A stretch of DNA of 64,000 nt from Myrica gale (lineage: Eukaryota; Streptophyta; Magnoliopsida; Fagales; Myricaceae), in NCBI GenBank assembly GCA_963930655.1, contig OZ005611.1, positions 19,827,001 to 19,891,000 of the forward strand. Reading direction: 5' to 3'. The notes under the pieces are model-generated. The model made no database searches and was not told where the DNA came from. It worked only from the letters and a program-made list of their open reading frames with translations. This document shows positions 52,228 to 63,790 of this stretch, in pieces. Numbering within the stretch: the stretch's first letter is position 1; each line of letters starts with the position of its first letter. Position numbers and translations under genes: made by a program.

Positions 52228-53733
52228 TTAGAGACCAGCTTATGCATTACAGATACTTGAGCCTTGCAGTTAGAATCTTCGAGATGATTTTATAGCACAC
52301 ATTGCACAAGCTTATAGGCCGATCTCATAATGAAAATTTCACTGATGAACAAGCTATGGAGAGACCTGAACCGATAGTCTTACATAGATCTCAGAGAGAA
52401 AGGAGACCTGTTATTTCGTCTGACTACATAGTATATCTTCAAGAACATGAATTTGACATTGGAACAAGTATAGATCCATATACTTTTTCATAAGCTACAT
52501 AAACACATGATTTTGCTAAATGGATTGATGCTATGAAAGAAGAGTTGCAATCTATAACCCAGAATGAAGTCTGAGATCTCGTTGAATTGCCTGAAGGGTG
52601 TAAAAGAGTTGGATGTAAATGGGTCTTCAAGACCAAACGCAACTCTAAAGGCAATATCGAACGATATAAAGCCAGACTCATGGCCAAAAGTTTTACTTAG
52701 AAAGAGGGCATTGATTATAAAGAGACATTTTCTCCTGTTTCTAAAAATGACTCTTTCATAATCATTATGGCTCTAGTGGCTCATTATGATTTAGAGTTAC
52801 ACCAAATGGATGTGAAAATGGCTTTTTTAAATGGTAGTTTGGATGAAGAGGTATATATGGAGCAGTCTGAAGGCTCCTCGGAACAGGGTAAAAATCACCT
52901 GATTAGTAAAGCTTCCCGACAATGGTATCTCAAGTTTAATAATACCATTACCACCTTTAGTTTTATGGAAAACATCGTTGATCGATGTATATATCTTAAG
53001 GTCAGTGGGAGCAAGTTTATTTTTCTGATCCTGTATGTAGATGATGTTTTGTTGGCCAGTAGTGATATAGGTCTTCTATATAAATTTAAAAGTTTTCTCT
53101 CAAAGAATTTTGAAATGAAAGATATTGGGTGAGGCATCCTTCGATATTGGGATCAAAATTTTTCGAGACCGAATACGAGGACTGATAGGATTGTCTCGGA
53201 ACAGTTACATAGAAATAATTCTTGAGAAATTTGGCATGAAAGATTGTTCGTCATTAGATACCCCAATAGCAAAAGGTGATAAGTTTAGTATGTCTCAGTG
53301 TCCTAAAACTAAGCGAGAGCATAAAGAAATGGAAAAGATCTCGTATGCCTCAGTTGTTGGAAGTTTAATTTATGCTCAGACCTGTACAAGGCCAAATATT
53401 AGTTTTGCAGTTGGCATGCTTGGTCATTATCAAAGTAACCCAGGAATGTCTCACTCGAAAGCTAGGAAAAGAGTCTTGTGCTATTTGCAAAGAACTGAGG
53501 ATCATCTGCTCACCTTTAGAAGAACTGAAAAATCTTGAGGTGGTAGGATATTCAGATTCCGATTTTGCTGGTTGCACAAACAGTAGGAAATCCACTTCAG
53601 GTTATGTGTTTTTGCTATCCAGTGGTGCCATTTCATGGGAAAGTATGAAGCAAACCATAATTGTTGCATCAACGATGGATGCTGAATTTGTGGTGTGCTT
53701 TGAAGCCACAATGCGAAGTTTATTGCTAAGGAA

Positions 53734-53997
53734 CTTTATCTCAGGTCTTAGAGTTATTGATTATATGGCTAAGCCGCTGAAAATTTATTGTGACAATTCC
53801 TTTCTAGTGTTTTTCTCCAAAAACGATAGGTATTCCAATGGTGCAAAACACATGGAGCTTAAATACCTTAGTGTCAAGGAAGAAGTATAGAAGCAAACAG
53901 TGTCCATTGAACACATCAAAACTTCACTTATGGTTGTTGATCCTTTGACAAAAGGATTGACAAGAAAGCAATTAAAATAACATGTTGAAAGTATGGG
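53734..53997 (+). repeat. Tandem duplication in copia RNase H end, copy 1 (264 bp)
   Basis: Begins CTTTATCTCAGGTCTTAGAG and is repeated from 53998 with an offset of 264 bases. Copies differ at several sites (TCTAGTG against TGCAGTG; GCTAAGCCG against GCCAAGTCG), so the duplication is older than the LINE duplication upstream. Confidence 0.85.
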
Positions 53998-54261
53998 CTT
54001 TATCTCAGGGCTTGGAGTTATTGATTATATGGCCAAGTCGCTGAAAATTTATTGTGACAATTCCTTTGCAGTGTTTTTGTCCAAAAACGATAGGTATTCC
54101 AATGGTGCAAAACACATGGAGCTTAAATACCTTAGTGTCAAGGAAGAAGTACAGAAGCAAACAGTGTCCATTGAACACATAAAGAACTTCACTTATGGTT
54201 GTTGATCCTTTGACGAAAGGATTGACAGGAAAGCAATTAAAAGAACATGTTGAACGTATGG
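53998..54261 (+). repeat. Tandem duplication in copia RNase H end, copy 2 (264 bp)
   Basis: Second copy, running to the original C-terminal sequence TKGLTGKQLKEHVERMG and the stop near 54287. Copy 2 has lost frame at KNFTYGC. Confidence 0.85.
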
Positions 54262-54663
54262 GCCTTATGAGTTCGCTCATGAAGTGAACATGTTAGTGAA
54301 GTTTATTGATATATGACATACTTTTCTGAAATAGACATGAATGTGAACCAAAGGCATTACTGTATTGCCCTTGATAATCCTAGTAAAGATCTTGTTGAGT
54401 AAAGTTACATGTGATGTGGTTCATGGAAGGAACTCTGTTCTTAATATAACAGATGACTGCCATTAATTGCATTGATAGTTAATTTAACATTGATAGAATC
54501 GAACTCATATGAAGTATTTTGGACCAGGAAAGTTTTCAAAATAAAGCGTGCACGTGTATTTTTTTTGTTATAAACCCACTAGAGTCGTTGTATGAATTTT
54601 TTTAAATTTTCAAAAGGCAAAAAAGAATTTTTGTTTTATGGGTGTATGGGCCAAGTGGGAGAA

Positions 54664-55022
54664 TGTTAGAATATTTATGTTGTGTAAGGTGTCTCTAATT
54701 ACCCTATTGAGGAAATATGAGTTTATACTGGTCCAAAGTGAAAGGTTAACTTAATATAAGTTAAGTGAGATTTATTATTCTTAAGACATCCTTGATGGTT
54801 AGGACGTCTATAAAAAGAAGAGAGAGATGACAGGGTTCACACCTACAACAACATTGTAGTATCTCTAACCATTCATAGACGCTCTTAGAGAAACGTTGTT
54901 AGGATGATCCTACTCTCTCGAAGAATTCCTACTCTCATTGAAAAATATCAACGATATATTCATGTACGCGTTTATCACATTTGTGAAGAACATGATGATT
55001 CAACAATATAATTTGTCTAACA
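54664..55022 (+). repeat. 3' LTR of the truncated copia element, 359 bp
   Basis: Starts TGTTAGA and ends TCTAACA, a 7-base terminal inverted repeat with TG...CA ends, directly after the polypurine tract. It contains a TATA box (CTATAAAAAG, 54808-54817) that would start transcription toward the downstream DNA. Confidence 0.88.
54808..54817 (+). promoter_or_regulatory. TATA box within the copia 3' LTR
   Basis: CTATAAAAAG lies about 145 bases inside the LTR, the usual place for the U3 promoter of copia elements. If active it would drive read-out toward 55100 and beyond, where no plus-strand gene was seen. Confidence 0.6.
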
Positions 55023-56544
55023 AATGAATGTTTTGTTGGGCAAAAAAAAATTTCTTGAAATAATACACAATGTGGTTACCAATATCGCCCCAATCATGCA
55101 GCCAATTGTCGTGCTCATCCTTTATGGCGTCAATGTTAGGATAGGATAAGCCACACAATTATCTATAAGCTAAATTAGTGGCTACTAAAACTTAGGGATA
55201 TTATTAGGTCGTTTAAATTCTCATTTTTTTAGAATAGGATTGTTATTTCACAATACTAGTTGATTTCTTAGTCTATGTAATTTTCCTATAAAAGGAACTA
55301 TTGGAGATTAAAAAAATTATTCATGATTTTGCCATTAATTATCAACATATGTTAAATCTAGGATTATGTTCGTTTCCTGAATTTTTTCAGGATTCAAATC
55401 CATTCACAAAACTACTACCGAACATATTCAGAATTCAAACACAAATATCAATACATTTTACACAATACCCAACAACTTTTTAATTTTTTATTCAACATAA
55501 ATTTTCTATCTCTATACTTTTTCACATAACTCCAATATTTTTTTATTAAACAATTACATCAAATCATTTCTTTATCTACTTTACACAAACACCAATAAAA
55601 TACTATTCAACATAAATATTCATAACTTCTCTAAAATCCTACATTTTTACTCAAAACCGAACATCTTCTACTAAGCCCAATTCCTCTCTTAAGGAAATCG
55701 CTATCTGAGGACTTAAAACCCCTTAAAGCGTTCTCGATATTCAAAATAGGGAAGACACGCAACGATGATCCTTGTTCTCTTCGTACCAATAGACCTGTCA
55801 CACGTTCGATCACTATAGAATGCAATAAATTCTTTGATCAATCGCGTTGTCTCGTCGTCCACTTTGACAGACTATTATTTCGAGAATTATTCATTTGTGC
55901 TGTAATTTCTTTTGATCAAATAAGTATAAAAGATCTTTTAATTAATCTATAGTTCGATCAATATACTTGCCTTCCATTGCAAATTATTGCCAACTAAAGG
56001 CAAACTACAATTATATCAAATACTGATCAGGTCTGATTATAATTCAAAAATTGGAACCTCAGCCTCTTATTTTAAAACAGAATCATGCACCGATCCTAAT
56101 CATCAATGTGAGTTAGATTAGTTAGGCGAATCTAAGTGGTGTTTGTACAAACTGAATGTAATTTTGTTAATGGATAGCAGCTTGATTCGTTTATAATATT
56201 CCTACCCAGAAGTATGACATTAATAAATAATGTTAATAATTAAGGTAAGTGAGATTCAAAACTGAGCATTTGTATCAGTTGGAAAAAAAAACCTCTCTAA
56301 AAACAAATGCTCTCCCTTTTCTCTAGCATCTTGTTCTTCTCCGACCTTCTCTTCCAGCAGCAAGAGGCTCTCTGACCCCTTCCGCCACCCTCCCCTTATC
56401 TGATCTGCTCTCCGGTGGCCAAGCTCTCCAATAACCCCCCATCTCGGCTATTAATGAAGCAGCTGATATGATTTAACAAAAAAAAGTGTGATTCAAAACA
56501 TAATGTACAAAATAGTGGTTGTTTGTCCTTACCTTAAAAAATAG
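55023..56544. other. Non-coding sequence with an AT-rich MITE-like block
   Basis: The block at about 55355-55680 (GTTCGTTTCCTGAATTTTTT at one end, AAATCCTACATTTTTACTC at the other) resembles the AT-rich small elements elsewhere. Sequence at 56280-56460 is CT-rich. No gene was recognised. Confidence 0.4.
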
Positions 56545-56897
56545 GGAACTTGGCAAATTGGTCACTAGGTTTTTAGTACCGCTGACGATTTAGTCACTAG
56601 GTTTCATTTTTTACTATATGGTCACTGAGAATATATAGTTGTGACGTCTAGTCTTTCCGTCAAACCTCCGTTAAATTTTTAACCGGAATAGTGGTCGACC
56701 GGTCTGTTTACCATTGCGGCAATAGTAACTTGTAGCAGTCGACCTCATTCTATTCCATTAAAAATTAACGGAGATTTGACGAAGAGGCCAAATCGTCACA
56801 AGTATATATTCTCAGTGATCATATAGTAAAAAATGAAACCTAGTGATTAAATCGTCAGCGTACTATAAATCTAGTGACTAAATTGTCAATTTTTCAA
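56545..56897. mobile_element. Foldback MITE with arms of about 150 bp
   Basis: The left arm (56545-56696) starts AACTTGGCAAATTGGTCAC. The right arm (56742-56897), reverse-complemented, starts AAAAATTGACAATTTAGTCAC and follows the left arm along its length (both share GGTTTCATTTTTTACTATAT and GAGAATATATA). About 45 bases separate the arms. No ORF. It lies about 0.6 kb downstream of the kinase gene stop codon. Confidence 0.78.
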
Positions 56898-57479
56898 AAA
56901 AAAAAATATCATGGTAACCCAGGAAAAGTGAGAACTGCATGCAGACAAGGCTGAAGGCTATCCCTTGGAAATTGTCTTTAGGCCCCTGATGGTATTCTGG
57001 CTTGTCTGGGATCGAGTTTGTTTTTAGGTGGACAAACCGAAATCCATTTTCGATTTGAAACAAACTCGTTGGACTCGATCCATAAGAAGATCTCCTCCAT
57101 AGACAAGACGGAAATGGGTACAGGAGCCCATACGTTGTTCTTATAGTAAGTCACATCTAAACGCCGGATTGAACTAACCCTTGTAAAGAGAGCTCAATAA
57201 ATAAAATACTAATTATTTCTACTGACTACGATATTAAAAAAGTAATTGAATTGTTGAAGGGGGAAATTAACAAAAAAAAAGATTGGAAGAAAATTATATT
57301 GCTCTAAGATATATACTACAATGCATGGTAGAACCTCAGGCCAAACTCTTTTCAAAATTTATAAAAATAAATGAATAGATTTCCAGCTACAACATAAGAT
57401 GTACATATGAACAAGCCCGACCATCTTCACTACATATCTAATGCACAACGAGTTGCCAAAATCTCCTATTGGAAACAGC
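56898..57479. other. Downstream flank and 3' UTR of the kinase gene
   Basis: Minus-strand 3' UTR of the kinase gene, probably to about 57280-57350. No separate gene was seen. Confidence 0.4.
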
Positions 57480-60400
57480 CTAATTTTGCATGGGCCGTTT
57501 CCCCCGAGGGTCTAGTCCTGGAATAACTGAAGTGGTCGCAGTTACAGTAATATTGGTATTGGAGGTCGAATCATTGCTATGGTAATCCGATGAACCAGAC
57601 GTTCCAGCAGTAGAGGTCAGTCCAGGAGGCCTGCGAGATCTTCTGTATCGAGATCCGGGCACTCCAGGTCTCGTTGGTTCTTCCAAGTTGCCAGGCATCT
57701 TCGATAGCAACACCACCACACGTCGCATGTTGGGTCGTAGTATTGGATCACCTTGCGTGCATAGCAGTCCTATTTGAATGCATATTGCCACTTGGTCAGG
57801 GACTGCAGATGATGCTAACGTGGGATCCATGATCTCCAAGCTTCTACCCTTCCTGTAAAGCTTGTATGTCTGTAGCAAAAATAAAACACCAGGCAGTGAG
57901 AGACTTGGTCATTAACCGTCAAAGGCTAATTCTTGTAGGAGTGGATTCATTGACGGTTAGGTAACCTCTGTTGTTTTCGATAAACTGGAAAAGAAGTACC
58001 AAACAGAATGTGGCATGAATCCTATAGTTCGGTCACAGAGTATTGAGATTCTTGGTTCAACAATTTTGACCAAGTTTCTCAAACCGCTATAAATCAGACC
58101 TTTAGGACAAGTAAACGTTGAAAAATGAGGTATCTCCTGGAAGGATTTTCAGCATAAAAAGTCATCCACCTGCTTGTGTGTTTAAAGAAAAGTAGGAAGG
58201 ACAGGCTGGAATCACTAGGCAAGATGTAGATTGGACTAACATATAAAAAGCTTGCCAAAACAATTTCTGACCAAGTCCCACCAGAGGATTAATATAATAC
58301 CTTGTTTACCATTAGTCGTTGTATTATATGATTAATTAATCTTACCCAGTCAAGTAGATTTTGTGCTTCCACATGTAAATTAAATGATGAATTCCTCTGG
58401 CTGCTGACGAGCTCCAGAACTAAAACCCCAAAACTGAATACGTCAGCCTTCACTGAGAGATGTCCATGCATAACATATTCTGGAGCCATATACCCACTGT
58501 TTTTAGATTCCAAAATAAAAAAAGTTAGAAAAGCAGTTAGGGTCCAAAGCACTAGGTCCATAAGAAAAAAAATATCTCCTGGGTTCTTAACAACATACTT
58601 GGTACCGGCCACACGGGTGTTCACACGTGTTTGATCTTCTGGGAAGAGACGGGCCATGCCAAAATCAGCTATCTTCGGAACCCACTTGTCATCAAGTAAA
58701 ATGTTGCTCGCCTTTATGTCTCGGTGGATTATGCAATTATGGGAGTCTTCATGAAGGTAAAGCAAGCCCCTTGCGATGCCTGCAATTATATCATACCTCC
58801 GCTTCCAATCAAGTTCCTCTCTTCTATTGGATTCTGTATAAAGACACAACAATCACTATCAATCTAAGTACAAAACACCTCGGTCCATTATTCAAGCACA
58901 GGAGATATAAACTAAAGCATGATAAACATCATATCACTATTTTTAACGTGATTAATCAACTTTGCGGTTTGGGACATTGGATTTGGAAAATGATGGGGCT
59001 CTTCTTCCACTACGAGCCACTATCTTTTTAGCTATACGATTGGTCAAGATTTTAAAATTCGGAATATTTGATCGCTTTGAAAAGACAAATTCAAAATATA
59101 AAGATAAGTCAAGGTCTCAAGTCACAAGGTAGAGCAAGATGAAAGGACAAATTTAATTTCGTATAAAAACATGATGCAGAGAAGAACACACCCTTCTTAA
59201 ACCAAATTGTCATTTCCCCTCACACACTTCCTCCAAAGGGCAAATGATAGAATCTTAGGATTGTTTCTCTGAATACAGCCATTGTTTTGTGACAAAATAT
59301 ATTTCATACTTCGCCCACTTTCATGAAAAGAAGTATTGTGAAATTGCCATTCAAACATAATTCTCATGATTTAGATCGCTCTTCTAAAGGAAGAACAAGT
59401 ATTTGGGCCCTATATGATGATGCATAAACCTGTCAAATGTATTTAAACCAAAAAGATTAAGCTAAGTAGGACACAACACATAGGTGTTCAAGTACTAACA
59501 GTTCTAAGAAAATGATAGCTATTTGTTCCCAAAATGATGATGCATAACCCCAATTTGAATCACAAAAGATTAAGCAAATCAATGTGTGCCCAAGCAATGT
59601 CTTGAGTGTAACGATCATGCTCCTGCTCTAAAATTGCCTGCCTGTGCAGGGAAAGTTGGATTAGGTTTGTACAGTATAGCTGACATGTCAAACTGAAGTA
59701 CATTTTTTTTAAATAGACATGAGTCTCGGCATTTGCTAAATTTTAGGTCATTTAATTATGGATGTGTTTTCAAAGGAGCCTATCCGAAATATTCAGCCAA
59801 TATTGTGAACAGGGAAAAAACTTCAACTGTTTTCTAACTCAGTTACTGTGATCCAGATTAACAATCTGCAGGCTACAGATGGTATTTCATTGTGCAAAAT
59901 AAATTGCGGAAGGCTAGCAAGAAGGTAGAATTTAAAAACCGGGGTCTAATTTGGATCAAGAACTATAAAATTTTCAAGAAATATGGTTAGGAGAACAATA
60001 AACTAAGACTGTAGCAGCCTTATTACTATCTGTGAACGTAGAAACCTACTATGTGGCATCTTTCAATGTGTTTCACTCAGCTAGAAGTGAAAATCTAATA
60101 GGAAATGAGCGCAAAACAGGAAAAGAAAAAGGCAACTTAAGACAGGGAAGCAGCAGAAAGCAACAGAGTACGTACTGAATAGAAGTTTGTCAAGGCTCTC
60201 GTTATAGACATACTGATAAACGAGTAGCTTCTCCACCCCATGGACACAAAAGCCCAACAAATTCACAATATTACGATGCTGAACGCGTGCCAACAACTTT
60301 GCCTCGTTCATAAACTCTCTTGCCCCTTGGTTTGAGTTGTGTGAGAGCTTCTTCACTGCAATCTCCCTCCCATCATTCAACTTCCCCTATTTGCAAAAGC

Positions 60401-61518
60401 ACCCCAATTCAGTTACCTTCTTAGTTACCAAGTAACAAAGAAACTCTCTCCCTCGGGAGTAAAGGTCCAGGCAAAAACACGGTAAAGCTTGGTAAACTAA
60501 TACAGCTTGGAATGCAAACACGTATACATCCAAAATGCAAACAATTTATCAATTTAGCAGTGTAAAAGAGACTCCACTGAGGCTTTTCGGCCTTCACAAT
60601 TTAACATATGCATCAATACTTCAATGCAGAATCGGAGATGACATTAGTAGTTCTCTATTTCCCTCCAAACTTTTTGCATTTATGGCCGTGGTATAGTCTC
60701 TCCTAAAATTGTCAATTATCGCCAGTCTGTAGTAAACCCCACTTTTCCATTGTTTTAGTTCCTATGAAAGCAGAGGAAGCGAGGAACACATTTTCGATTA
60801 ACTCGTACGTAATTACTCGACCAAGGTGCAATTTTTTTTTCTCCGTAATTTCCAAAAAATGGCTCGGTCATTTTGGAAGAAAAGAGACGTGCGTGTCACC
60901 CACTCAACAACTTGCTGAACGTGGCGTGCAAAGATTACAGAGGAAATGGTACTCTCGTCATTTCACGTTCTCCAGTAGGAAACAAAAATGAAATAAGGCC
61001 AAAAAATGATAAACCATCAGATGTTAAAGCATCTTCCAACCTAAATTGAATTATTATATCGAAATTGGATAGAGTGGCGGGAGGGCGCTACGAGGCAAAT
61101 GAGATCAGCAAGAACGTTAATCCAATTTTTTCAATTCAACTTTCTCAGAAACCAAACAAAGTTCAAACTTTCTGGGGGAATACAAATAATACACGGATCT
61201 TAATCTTACCTTGTAAACGGGTCCAAAGCCGCCTTCGCCGAGCTTGTGAGTTGGGTGAAAATCTTCGGTGGCTGCAGCTAACGTCTCGAATGGAAATAGT
61301 TTCTGTTCCTGTTGAGCAATCTTCTCTAACTCTTCTTCATTCTGTCCCTCTGATAAATCACACCAGGGCAAGAAAAAAGATCGTACCACGGTCAGAACGT
61401 AGCAAATCACAAAATACAGTAACAAAATAGGAACTGTGTTCTGCTGGGTGCCTTTACTTGAACTGAATTTGAAGGGCTTGATGAGATTCTGAAGGAAACT
61501 ACTCTTCGGTTTGTTCAT
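57480..61518 (-). CDS. Receptor-like cytoplasmic kinase (CRK/DUF26-RLK related), six exons
   Basis: Serine/threonine protein kinase of the plant RLK/Pelle superfamily, closest in style to CRK-type kinases but without extracellular DUF26 domains. Exons in order: 61458-61518, 61210-61349, 60176-60386, 58599-58833, 58346-58496, 57480-57869; all introns GT-AG, phases agree, total 1,188 bases or 395 residues. Motifs: [12 protein letters not shown] (P-loop), AVKKLS (lysine), [19 protein letters not shown] (helix C glutamate), [12 protein letters not shown] (RD kinase catalytic loop), [15 protein letters not shown] and [14 protein letters not shown]. The N-terminus is short and basic ([11 protein letters not shown]). 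The C-terminal tail is Ser/Thr/Arg-rich. A membrane anchor is absent from the spliced form; intron 1 (61350-61457) is 108 bases, in frame and open. Likely role: signalling at or near the plasma membrane. No damage seen. Confidence 0.94.
61350..61457 (-). other. In-frame, stop-free first intron of the kinase gene
   Basis: Donor TCAA|GTAAAG and acceptor TTTATCAG|AG give exon junction ...[15 protein letters not shown], matching the expected spacing of this kinase group. The 108 bases (36 codons) contain no stop in the exon frame and translate to a hydrophobic run (about [17 protein letters not shown]) next to a basic residue, then PWCDLSEG. Retention would leave the reading frame intact. Confidence 0.7.
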
Positions 61519-62195
61519 GGCTTTCTGTGGGGTCCAGAATTAGGCCATCAAAGATCAGAAAAAAGATCCCTTTTGAAGTATATATGAAAAACTGCTTTCC
61601 TTTGGAAGTTGGCTTCGAGGATTTTGAGAATCCAAGGAAAATTGTTTTCCTGTGGGAACGTGTCTGAGGATGACTATGAACGATTTGTTGGGGGGTTTTC
61701 CTCCCCTATGAGTACTGAGTTGTGTTGTGGGGCACCATTTTTGTATCGGAGCAGAAAGGTATCTGAAAGAAATGAGCGGGCTGACCCAACGACCACCTCT
61801 TGACTTTCCGAGTGATACACGTTCCTTTTTTACTCCATCTTACCGTAAAAAAAAGTCAAATCAACTTGTTAAACAAGTATGCTTTTCATAACCCACAATG
61901 CTAATTCTTCAACTATGCTTACCAAACTCGACCAACTGCCTCCAGAGAAATATGTTCCGCAACTCTTACAATATTATTTCTTATTTTTTTGTTACTCTTA
62001 CAATCTGATTTCATTTATTTCCTTTGGTTATTGAAGATAGTTGAAACCTCTGGGTTCCTTTGTTCATACCCCTATAGTAGTTAATAATATCTTACTTTAC
62101 GAGTAAACATCTTCTCGAGAAGATAAGGTGCTGAGCTTAAAAGATTTGACCAAGATGATATCACCCAAATTGGTAGCCCTAAAAAACAGTGATAT
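61519..62195. other. Upstream region of the kinase gene
   Basis: Contains the kinase 5' UTR and promoter (minus strand) in the first few hundred bases and AT-rich sequence beyond. No TATA box could be assigned with confidence. No gene between this and the CACTA terminus. Confidence 0.4.
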
Positions 62196-62216
62196 TGGCA
62201 CTACAAAAAAAAGTAC

Positions 62217-62525
62217 CTATAGCAGCGGTCACTGTAGCGGCGGTCAGTAAAACCGCGCGCTACAAGGTGTTTTTAGCGGCGTTTCAACGAAACCGTGGCT
62301 AAAAATAGCCTATAGCCGCGGTTTATGTAGCCGTGGTCACTGACCGCGGATATAAGGGGTCTGTAGCCGCGGTTACCGACCACGGCTAAAAATAGCCTAT
62401 AATCGCGGTCTCTGTAGCCGCGGCTCTGACTGCGGCTACAGACCTGCCTATAGCCGAGGTTTATTTTTAACCGCGGCTATAGGTCCTACCTCTAGCGGCG
62501 GTACGTGACCGCTGCTAGAGGTATG
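62217..62525. repeat. Subterminal CCGCGGT-type repeats of the right-edge CACTA element
   Basis: About a dozen inverted units of TAGC(C/G)GCGGT with spacers such as CTATA and GGTCTGTA. They form hairpins like those at 19870-20310. Some units are decayed (TAATCGCGGTC, TAGCCGAGG). Confidence 0.8.
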
Positions 62526-62579
62526 GATCACGTAAGACCGGCGTCGTTAATCATATCGTGCCATCCGCTTCTACATCTC

Positions 62580-62855
62580 CTAAATCTTTTGTTGCAAATT
62601 GTTGATCTTGTGCATCTTTTCTTGGCTCTCCTTCTCACGGTCCACTCTAATCTGCTCCAACTCCAACTGGGTCTCCGTCAATCTCCACTCCATATTCGCC
62701 GATGACGATGGGCAAAAGGTACTAACCGGCCGCACCGAATCACCTAAACCTCTAACGTACCCTCGTTTCTCCAAGAGGAACTGGTGAAAACCTCCACATC
62801 AGTAAGCGTCCTCCCTTCCATGGTTGCTTGGGCCTCCACTTCCTTCATCTTTTCC
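62580..62855 (-). pseudogene. Ptta/En-Spm family protein fragment, frameshifted
   Basis: The minus strand reads KMKEVEAQATMEGRTLTDVEVF from about 62852, then after a one-base frame change FLLEKRGYVRGLGDSVRP and a coiled-coil-like MEWRLTETQLELEQIRVDRE. The RGYVRGLG motif matches the ORF at 3299-3775 (SGYVQGLG) and is typical of PF03004 proteins of CACTA elements. The frameshift lies near 62790 (GGTTTTCAC). Upstream sequence may end at a splice acceptor near 62855. Confidence 0.7.
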
Positions 62856-63790
62856 TACAATGTGAAATACAAAGAAATGGAATAAGTGGAGAACAAAATT
62901 CAGCAGATTAACAACATAAAATCTATCCAACCCATTTTTTACAAACTATATATACATGATTTATATCAATACAACTTATTCAATCAAACCAACTCAGGCC
63001 AGCAAACTACAATGGAACCAAGAACCTGCAAACACTTCTAAAATTGTAACTTCAATGTATCAATGAAATGCAACCAACACTACCAACCAACAACACTTCC
63101 AAAATTTAAACTTCAATTCACTAACCAAACTGAACCAACACCTCATCTACCAAATCAAATAACAATATAGCAACACATTTCAACCAACATCTAATTTACT
63201 TACAAAATTCCCCCTAGCAACGTCACATATTCATTTTTCATTCTTGCACTTGTGTGATGCAACATATAATAAGTCAGTAGGACCCACTTCATCAGTCTAG
63301 ATTGCACCTAGCTGTTTGAAAACAAGAAAGCATCCTTGTTAGTTGCCAATTATGATTGACAATAAAACTAGAATGACAATCAATTACCAATTGTAACAAC
63401 AAAAGAGATTAGGTGATATACCAATTGCGCGCAAATGACTTAGTCCTAGTTGTGTGATATACTGTGAGTTTTAATATATTTCTTCAGTTTATCTCACTCT
63501 TTCCCTACATACAATTGTAACAACAAAAGAGATTAGGTCATTTAACCAATGCAATTAATACAAAAATGTTATATTTAACAACCAAACACATTTACCTCAT
63601 ATATTGGGTCAGCAAATATATTACATAATTTTGTCCACATTCGGGTTCCACTTCATCATGTGGGTTTTTCAGTGCCTCTTCTTTCGTAGGAAAATTTTTG
63701 TAGTGCATGTGCAAGGTATTTAAAAAAAAAAGATTTAATTATGTACTAACTGGTTCTAACCAGAAATAGAACAGGTTCCAACCTGTTAAG

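Larger units (their letters stand above)
46500..52302 (-). mobile_element. LINE retrotransposon on the minus strand, split by two hAT elements
   Basis: LINE sequence is present at 46500-46819, 48797-49595 and 50628-52302, with hAT elements between. Minus-strand order: RT start RPISLCNVCYKIISKIL (about 52302-52250), RT palm with FVDDVMLF (51163-51190, repeated at 51768-51795 in a tandem duplication), connector with WCGFDG-like sequence (50640-50760), zf-RVT with GCPICQADQETMEHLFLGC (48880-48945), and the RNase H tail NFLVHNLAKW (46590-46640). The endonuclease and ORF1 are absent where a copia fragment begins at about 52303. Frames are broken throughout. Confidence 0.82.
50628..52302 (-). pseudogene. 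LINE relic: reverse transcriptase with internal tandem duplication
   Basis: Starts at the minus-strand end with RPISLCNVCYKIISKIL (52302-52250) and carries a duplicated 605-base segment including the catalytic FVDDVMLF motif twice. The connector VRNVWCGFDG...FHPKAWENI follows at 50760-50690. It ends at the target duplication of the hAT element. Many stops; a pseudogene. Confidence 0.8.
52303..54290 (+). pseudogene. Copia polyprotein relic: RT and RNase H
   Basis: RT blocks in order: FAKWIDAMKEEL (52510-52550), WVFKTKRNSKGNIERYKARL (52620-52680), ALVAHYDLELHQMDVKMAFLNG (52770-52835), ASRQWYLKF (52910-52940) and YVDDVLLASSDI (53034-53069). RNase H blocks follow: KISYASVVGSLIYAQTCTRP (53335-53395), VVGYSDSDFAGCTNSRKSTSGYVF (53540-53613) and NDRYSNGAKHMELKY (53823-53867). 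In-frame stops (for example at 52491 and 52572) and several frameshifts make it non-functional. Its end is duplicated (53734-54261). Confidence 0.87.
52303..55022 (+). mobile_element. 5'-truncated Ty1-copia retrotransposon with complete 3' LTR
   Basis: Coding relics begin abruptly at about 52303 in the integrase-RT linker (RSQRERRPVISSDYIVYLQEHE) and run through RT and RNase H to about 54290. Then come a non-coding 3' region, a polypurine tract AAGTGGGAGAA (54653-54663) and the 3' LTR (54664-55022). The 5' LTR, gag, protease and integrase are missing. The left junction is with minus-strand LINE sequence. A different copia lineage from that at 34562-39381, with conventional TG...CA ends. Confidence 0.87.

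Noticed and set aside
52302..52493. ORF starting with ATG at 52302 as an independent gene
   Set aside because: It is the integrase-RT linker of the truncated copia element; the apparent start is at the LINE-copia junction.
61065..61430. Plus-strand 121-codon ORF over kinase exon 2
   Set aside because: Antisense to the validated kinase exon; no homology.
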